A stretch of DNA of 9,588 nucleotides from an uncultured Lachnospiraceae bacterium (GTDB lineage Bacteria; Bacillota; Clostridia; Lachnospirales; Lachnospiraceae): positions 1 to 9,588 of the forward strand of contig CAMQOJ010000130.1 of NCBI GenBank assembly GCA_947003375.1, in the 5' to 3' direction. Both the position numbers and the translations under genes were made by a program. The notes beneath the pieces were generated by a model, which was given only the letters and a program-made list of their open reading frames with translations, did not search any database and had not been told where the DNA came from. How positions within the stretch are numbered: position 1 is the first letter of the stretch; every line of letters begins with the position of its first letter. Below, piece after piece: positions 6,128-9,588 of the stretch.

Positions 6128-6505
6128 ATGAGAGAAATCATGAATGAATCTATGAATGAACCTATGGAAAAATCGAGTAAAGAAAGCCCGAAAAGGAAAA
6201 GGAGCTCATGGAGCTCCCGGCAGATCGTCGCCCTGGTCGGCGTCGTGCTGCTGGTGCTCCTGTATGTCGCCACGCTGGTCACGGCTATCGCAGACAGCTC
6301 CCAGTCCGCAAAACGGTCCCGAATCTGCCTCTTCCCCACCTTCGCCCTGCCCCTGGTCATCTGGATCTACTCCTGGATGCACGGCAGGCTTACAGGAAAA
6401 TCCGCCATCGGCGACCCGGACAATCCGGCCCAGGCCCCTTCCGATGCCAACGGCCCGCAGGCCGCAGACTCCGGGCCAACTCCTCCCCGCCCCGGCAATT
6501 CGTAG
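6128..6505 (+). CDS. Small two-helix membrane protein of unknown function
   Basis: A 125-residue protein with a charged N-terminal stretch (1-30, Lys/Arg/Ser-rich just before the membrane), a first helix at about 32-55 (from IVALVGVVLL), a short basic loop, a second helix at about 67-84 (ending VIWIYSWM), and a Pro/Asp/Ala-rich tail. Similar small proteins with an IVALxGVxLLVLLYV first helix and an IWIY second helix are, as I recall, common in Lachnospiraceae and have no assigned role. By the positive-inside rule both ends are probably cytoplasmic. The start has GAGGA at 6119-6123, four nt upstream. In-frame ATGs also occur at 6140, 6152 and 6164, produced by a tandem 12-bp repeat encoding MNES/MNEP. 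It is the only plus-strand gene in the window and converges on the HAD phosphatase gene with a 37-bp gap. Confidence 0.75.
   Translation: MREIMNESMNEPMEKSSKESPKRKRSSWSSRQIVALVGVVLLVLLYVATLVTAIADSSQSAKRSRICLFPTFALPLVIWIYSWMHGRLTGKSAIGDPDNPAQAPSDANGPQAADSGPTPPRPGNS
6140..6163 (+). repeat. Tandem 12-bp repeat inside the small membrane-protein gene
   Basis: ATGAATGAATCT (6140-6151) is followed by ATGAATGAACCT (6152-6163), differing at one base and encoding MNES then MNEP. Being a multiple of three, copy-number changes would alter only the N-terminal tail length, and each copy supplies another in-frame ATG. Confidence 0.6.
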
Positions 6506-6542
6506 GCTCCACATACTGCAGAACAGCCTTTCGCATGGGCGC

Positions 6543-7145
6543 TCAGCAGACCCCCAGCCCCCGCAGCTCTTCCTCCGCCTGCTCCTTCGTCCGGAAACAG
6601 ATGCCGTGGATCCCCAGTCTTTCCGCCGCCTCTACGTTGGCAGCCGTGTCGTCCAGGAACACGCTCTCCTGAGCCTCCAGCGAATATCTGGAGAGCAGCC
6701 GCCTGTAGATCTCCGGGTCGGGCTTCACCAGCTTCTCCTGATAGGACAGGATGCCGCCATCCGTATAGGGCAGGAAGTCCAGGGCATCCGCGCAGTCCTC
6801 ATAGGCCTTCTCCGAGAAATTGGACAGATAGTACACCTTTTGCCCCCTTGCCCTCAGCTCCTGAATCCAGGGGATGGCATAAGCCCGCTTCGTCACCATT
6901 CCGGTGATGTCGCCGTAAGCCCTGCGCAGCTCCTCCTCAATCTCCGGATCCTGATGGATGAAGGCCTGCATCAGTTCCTCCATGCTCCAGACGCCCCTGT
7001 CGATTTCATTCCAGACCGGGGACTGGACGGAAGCCTTCGCGATGCGCCTTACCATGGCCTCATCGAAGCCCTTGTCCGCCAGGAACTCTTTCCATCTGAA
7101 ATCCGTCAACACATTGCCGATATCAAATATAATATTTCGAATCAT
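6543..7145 (-). CDS. HAD-superfamily hydrolase, subfamily IA, YihX-like phosphatase
   Basis: A 200-residue protein with the four HAD motifs: FDIGNVL (nucleophile Asp8), LSNFS (Ser108-Asn109), Lys141 in VKPDPEIY, and FLDDTAANVEAA (Asp165, Asp166). Motif I lacks the usual second Asp (DxD becomes DxG), as in the YihX-type sugar-phosphate phosphatases and some haloacid-dehalogenase-like members. A small-molecule phosphatase is the best guess; the substrate is not predictable. The cap region (about 15-80) is helical, as in subfamily I. The start at 7145 is chosen because AGGAG (7152-7156) lies six nt upstream and the protein then begins MIRNIIFDIGNV as in homologues; upstream GTG 7169 and ATG 7163 have poor sites. 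It begins 20 nt after the LysR-type gene stops, so it is probably the last gene of the purA operon. No clear terminator was found after it. Confidence 0.88.
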   Translation of the reverse strand: MIRNIIFDIGNVLTDFRWKEFLADKGFDEAMVRRIAKASVQSPVWNEIDRGVWSMEELMQAFIHQDPEIEEELRRAYGDITGMVTKRAYAIPWIQELRARGQKVYYLSNFSEKAYEDCADALDFLPYTDGGILSYQEKLVKPDPEIYRRLLSRYSLEAQESVFLDDTAANVEAAERLGIHGICFRTKEQAEEELRGLGVC

Positions 7146-7165
7146 GCTCTTCTCCTGTTCCATCC

Positions 7166-8053
7166 TCACACGCCCCGCATGATTTCCAGCAGCTTCCCGG
7201 CAGCCGCCCCAAGGGGGCCTTTCCGGCTGGTGACCACGCAGAACTGCCTTTTGGGTATCATTTTATTGAACCTCAGCTCGAACAGCAGCCCGCTGTCCAA
7301 GGCCTCCGTGGCAAAATCCCTGACCACGCAGCCTATCCCCAGGTTGCGCAGGGCGAACTGTACGATCATGTCGCTGGTGGACAGCTCGAACTCCGGCTGC
7401 ACCGCCACGCCGTTCTCGGCCAGATAGGCGTCCATGTAAGCCCTGGTGCTGGTGCTCCCCTCCAGGTAGATCAGCGGCAGCTTCTCCAGCTCCTGGAGAT
7501 CCAACATCTTATTTTTGTATGAGATGAACCTGCGTCCGGCCACGAACACGTCCTCTATCTCCCTGACCGTTTCCGCGCTGATATCCCTTTCCTCCGGGAA
7601 AGGGGTGCTCACCACGCCGAAGTCTATCTCCCCCGCCCGCAGGAGCTTCAGGGTCTCCGGGGTGGGCGCGTTGGCCACGCTGACCTTGATGTCGGGATAC
7701 CGCTCATGGAACTCCTCCAGAAAAGGCAACAGATAAAAGCGCAGCGTCATGTCGCTGGCGCCGATATGCACCTCCCCCAGCTCCAGGTTCAGCATCTGCC
7801 TCACCTTCTCCACGCCCCTCTCTATCTCCTCATAGCCCTTCTCCACATGGGCGTACAAAAGCTGCCCTTCCCCGGTAAGTCTGACGCCCTTGGAAGCGCG
7901 CTGGAACAGGGACACGCCAAGGCTCCGTTCCAGCGCCTTCAGGGACTGGCTTACGGCAGGCTGGGAAATGGAGAGCTCATTCGCAGCCCCGGTAACGCTC
8001 CCTAACTTCGCGGTATAGTAAAATACCTTGAAATACTCCAGATTTCCGACCAT
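7166..8053 (-). CDS. LysR-type transcriptional regulator
   Basis: A 295-residue protein of standard LysR length. Residues 1-60 form the winged helix-turn-helix, with the typical run from AANELSISQPAVSQSLKALE to LGVSLFQR (23-51). The linker helix is at about 62-90. The substrate-binding domain starts at GEVHIGAS (93-100), with GEIDFGVV (141-148) and GIGCVV (239-244). The start is the ATG at 8053, which lies 7 nt after the purA stop; the ribosome site AAGGGAG sits unusually close, almost touching the ATG and overlapping the end of purA. This suggests translational coupling to purA. LysR regulators usually face the gene they control; here it is co-directional and inside an operon, so its target cannot be read from position. 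The inducer is unknown. Confidence 0.92.
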   Translation of the reverse strand: MVGNLEYFKVFYYTAKLGSVTGAANELSISQPAVSQSLKALERSLGVSLFQRASKGVRLTGEGQLLYAHVEKGYEEIERGVEKVRQMLNLELGEVHIGASDMTLRFYLLPFLEEFHERYPDIKVSVANAPTPETLKLLRAGEIDFGVVSTPFPEERDISAETVREIEDVFVAGRRFISYKNKMLDLQELEKLPLIYLEGSTSTRAYMDAYLAENGVAVQPEFELSTSDMIVQFALRNLGIGCVVRDFATEALDSGLLFELRFNKMIPKRQFCVVTSRKGPLGAAAGKLLEIMRGV

Positions 8054-8060
8054 GGCTCCC

Positions 8061-9353
8061 TTACCGCGCCAGCGGCGACTCCCTGTAGATGATGTCGTCC
8101 CTGCCCGGGCCGTTGCTGACCATAGTGATGGGATATCCAATCTGCTCTTCAATAAATTCGATGTAGTTCCGGCAGTTCTCCGGCAAGTCCTCATATCTGC
8201 GGATGCCCCTGATCTCACATTTCCAGCCCGGCATGGTTTTCAGCACAGGCTGCGCCTTGGATAATTTGCTGGTCACCGGGAAGTCCCTGGTGGCAACCCC
8301 GTCAATCTCATATCCCACGCACACAGGAATCTCGTCCAGATAGCCCAGCACATCCAGCACGGTAAAAGCCACGTCGGTAGTGCCCTGCATACGGCATCCG
8401 TACCTGGAGGCCACGCAGTCGAACCATCCCACCCGCCTGGGCCGTCCGGTGGTGGCGCCGTACTCCCCGCCGTCTCCGCCCCGGCGGCGCAGCTCCTCCG
8501 CCTCGTCGCCGAACAGCTCGGACACAAAGGCTCCCGCGCCCACTGCGGAGGAATACGCCTTGCATACCGTCACAATCTGTTTGATTTCATAGGGAGGCAG
8601 CCCTGCCCCAATCGCGCCGAAGGCCGCCAGGGTGGAGGAGGACGTCACCATGGGATAGATGCCGTGGTCCGGATCCTTCAGGGTGCCCAGCTGCCCCTCC
8701 AACAGTATGGTCCTGCCCTCCCTGAGGGATTTGTCCAGAAACGCGGACACATCGCAGACATAAGGCGCTACCATGTCCCTGTAGGAATGCAGCGTTTCCA
8801 GAAGCTCCTCCCGCCTGATTACAGGTTTGTGGTACAAGTGCTCCAGCAGCGCGTTCTTCAGCTCGCAGACACGCTGGGTCTTCTCTTCCAACAGCTCCTC
8901 GTCAAAAAGCTCGCTGACCTGGAAACCGATTTTCGCGTATTTGTCGGAATAAAAGGGCGCGATGCCGGATTTGGTGGAGCCAAAGGACTTCCCGCCCAGC
9001 CTCTCCTCCTCGTACTGATCCAGCAGAATGTGATAGGGCATCACGATCTGCGCCCGGTCGGACACCAGCAGCTTGGGGGCAGGCACGCCCCGCTCCACCA
9101 GGGACTGGACCTCCCCGAACAGCAGCGGGATGTTCAGCGCCACCCCATTGCCGATGACATTCGTGATATGGCTGTAGAATACACCGGACGGAAGGGTGTG
9201 CAGCGCGAACTTCCCATAATCGTTCACGATGGTGTGCCCCGCGTTGGCACCGCCCTGGAAACGGATGACGATATCCGCCTCCTGTGCCATCATGTCCGTA
9301 ATCTTGCCTTTTCCCTCATCGCCCCAGTTGGCCCCTACAATCGCCTTGACCAT
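8061..9353 (-). CDS. purA: Adenylosuccinate synthetase
   Basis: A 430-residue enzyme that joins IMP and aspartate using GTP, the first step from IMP to AMP, in the cytoplasm. The P-loop GDEGKGK (11-17, with catalytic Asp12), NAGHT (37-41, His40) and the aspartate loop GATTGRPRR (299-307) are intact. Length matches the family. Compared with the E. coli enzyme as I remember it, two conserved points differ: EGAQGT reads EGQLGT (219-224), and the guanine-recognition TKLD reads TVLD (331-334). I believe this variant is common in Lachnospiraceae, so it is probably a lineage feature and not a defect. Retention of Asp12 argues against phage PurZ, which has Ser there. The start is fixed by GGAGG (9360-9364), six nt upstream; in-frame codons back to 9494 lie in the leader. 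It heads a probable operon with the LysR and HAD genes. Confidence 0.95.
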   Translation of the reverse strand: MVKAIVGANWGDEGKGKITDMMAQEADIVIRFQGGANAGHTIVNDYGKFALHTLPSGVFYSHITNVIGNGVALNIPLLFGEVQSLVERGVPAPKLLVSDRAQIVMPYHILLDQYEEERLGGKSFGSTKSGIAPFYSDKYAKIGFQVSELFDEELLEEKTQRVCELKNALLEHLYHKPVIRREELLETLHSYRDMVAPYVCDVSAFLDKSLREGRTILLEGQLGTLKDPDHGIYPMVTSSSTLAAFGAIGAGLPPYEIKQIVTVCKAYSSAVGAGAFVSELFGDEAEELRRRGGDGGEYGATTGRPRRVGWFDCVASRYGCRMQGTTDVAFTVLDVLGYLDEIPVCVGYEIDGVATRDFPVTSKLSKAQPVLKTMPGWKCEIRGIRRYEDLPENCRNYIEFIEEQIGYPITMVSNGPGRDDIIYRESPLAR

Positions 9354-9368
9354 AATTCTCCTCCATTC

Positions 9369-9387
9369 CCTGCCTTTTGGCGGCAGG
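9369..9387 (-). promoter_or_regulatory. Hairpin just upstream of the purA ribosome site
   Basis: CCTGCC and GGCAGG make a 6-bp stem with a 7-nt loop, ending only 4 nt before GGAGG. It could modulate ribosome access. No T run follows, so it is not a terminator. A second small hairpin (CTCCC/GGGAG, 9416-9430) lies earlier in the leader. Neither resembles the purine riboswitch. Confidence 0.35.
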
Positions 9388-9510
9388 ATGTCCTCCATCT
9401 TTGTTTCATTCCACACTCCCGCACAGGGAGCGGCATCCGTTGGCTTCCCACACGTAGACGCGCCGCGAATTCCCGGCTGGCCGAATCCTATCATCTCCCT
9501 TTGCCATGCT

Positions 9511-9539
9511 ATTATACTATATTTCGTATCATAAGTAAA
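9511..9539 (-). promoter_or_regulatory. Promoter for the purA operon
   Basis: The minus strand has a perfect TATAAT (9511-9516) 17 bp from TTTACT (9534-9539, four of six to TTGACA), in an AT-rich block that contrasts with the GC-rich genes. Transcription would start near 9504, leaving a leader of about 150 nt. A second perfect TATAAT lies at 9550-9555 but has no convincing -35. No other gene was recognised between 9354 and the window end. Confidence 0.6.
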
Positions 9540-9588
9540 ATCAATAAATATTATATCTGTTATAAATGTAAATTATCGTCTTGCATTA

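Noticed and set aside
6504..6530. Possible bidirectional terminator between the convergent genes
   Set aside because: Only a 5-bp stem (AGGCT/AGCCT) with a 16-nt loop and no good T run; too weak to call.
6156..7427. Long plus-strand open frame of 423 codons
   Set aside because: It runs antisense to the HAD phosphatase and LysR genes, has no domain signature and is a by-product of GC-rich third positions on the minus strand.
8061..9353. Phage-type PurZ (2-aminoadenylosuccinate synthetase)
   Set aside because: The catalytic Asp in GDEGKGK is present, whereas PurZ carries Ser there; the gene context is also chromosomal.
9354..9504. Purine riboswitch in the purA leader
   Set aside because: The conserved junction and loop sequences of the purine aptamer are not visible.

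Overview
This window reads like a chromosomal segment of a GC-rich gut-type clostridium, most probably Lachnospiraceae. That is inferred from the PurA variant, the strong GGAGG ribosome sites, the copper-amine-oxidase-like domain on the D-Ala-D-Ala carboxypeptidase and the small two-helix membrane protein. I could not run a search to confirm the taxon. Nearly all genes are on the minus strand; only one small gene is on the plus strand. No rRNA, tRNA, CRISPR array, integrase or transposase was seen.

Layout, right to left (the direction of most transcription): an AT-rich promoter region (about 9511-9588) and a leader of about 150 nt precede purA (8061-9353). A LysR-type regulator (7166-8053) and a HAD-family phosphatase (6543-7145) follow closely, so the three look like one operon. 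A convergent plus-strand gene (6128-6505) encodes a small two-helix membrane protein. Its extended -10 promoter sits back to back with a minus-strand promoter. That second promoter drives an unrecognised single-helix secreted or anchored protein (5178-5924) and a secreted S11 D-Ala-D-Ala carboxypeptidase (3648-5093), a probable cell-envelope pair.

After the carboxypeptidase comes a non-coding stretch of about 375 bp (3272-3647). It is rich in inverted repeats, including a perfect 16-bp pair around a smaller alternative hairpin. I regard it as the most unusual structure here: either a dispersed intergenic repeat or an RNA with mutually exclusive folds. It is followed by an AAA-ATPase-like / PD-(D/E)XK nuclease gene (1544-3271), part of which is much lower in GC than its neighbours. 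A cytosolic M28-type zinc peptidase gene (204-1487) comes next. The left edge holds a long hairpin and a minus-strand promoter plus ribosome site that probably start another gene running off the window.

Most of this is housekeeping or accessory metabolism. Nothing in the window clearly amounts to a new multi-gene system. The items most worth a second look are the structured intergenic element, the base-composition shift in the ATPase/nuclease gene, the PurA active-site substitutions and the envelope gene pair.
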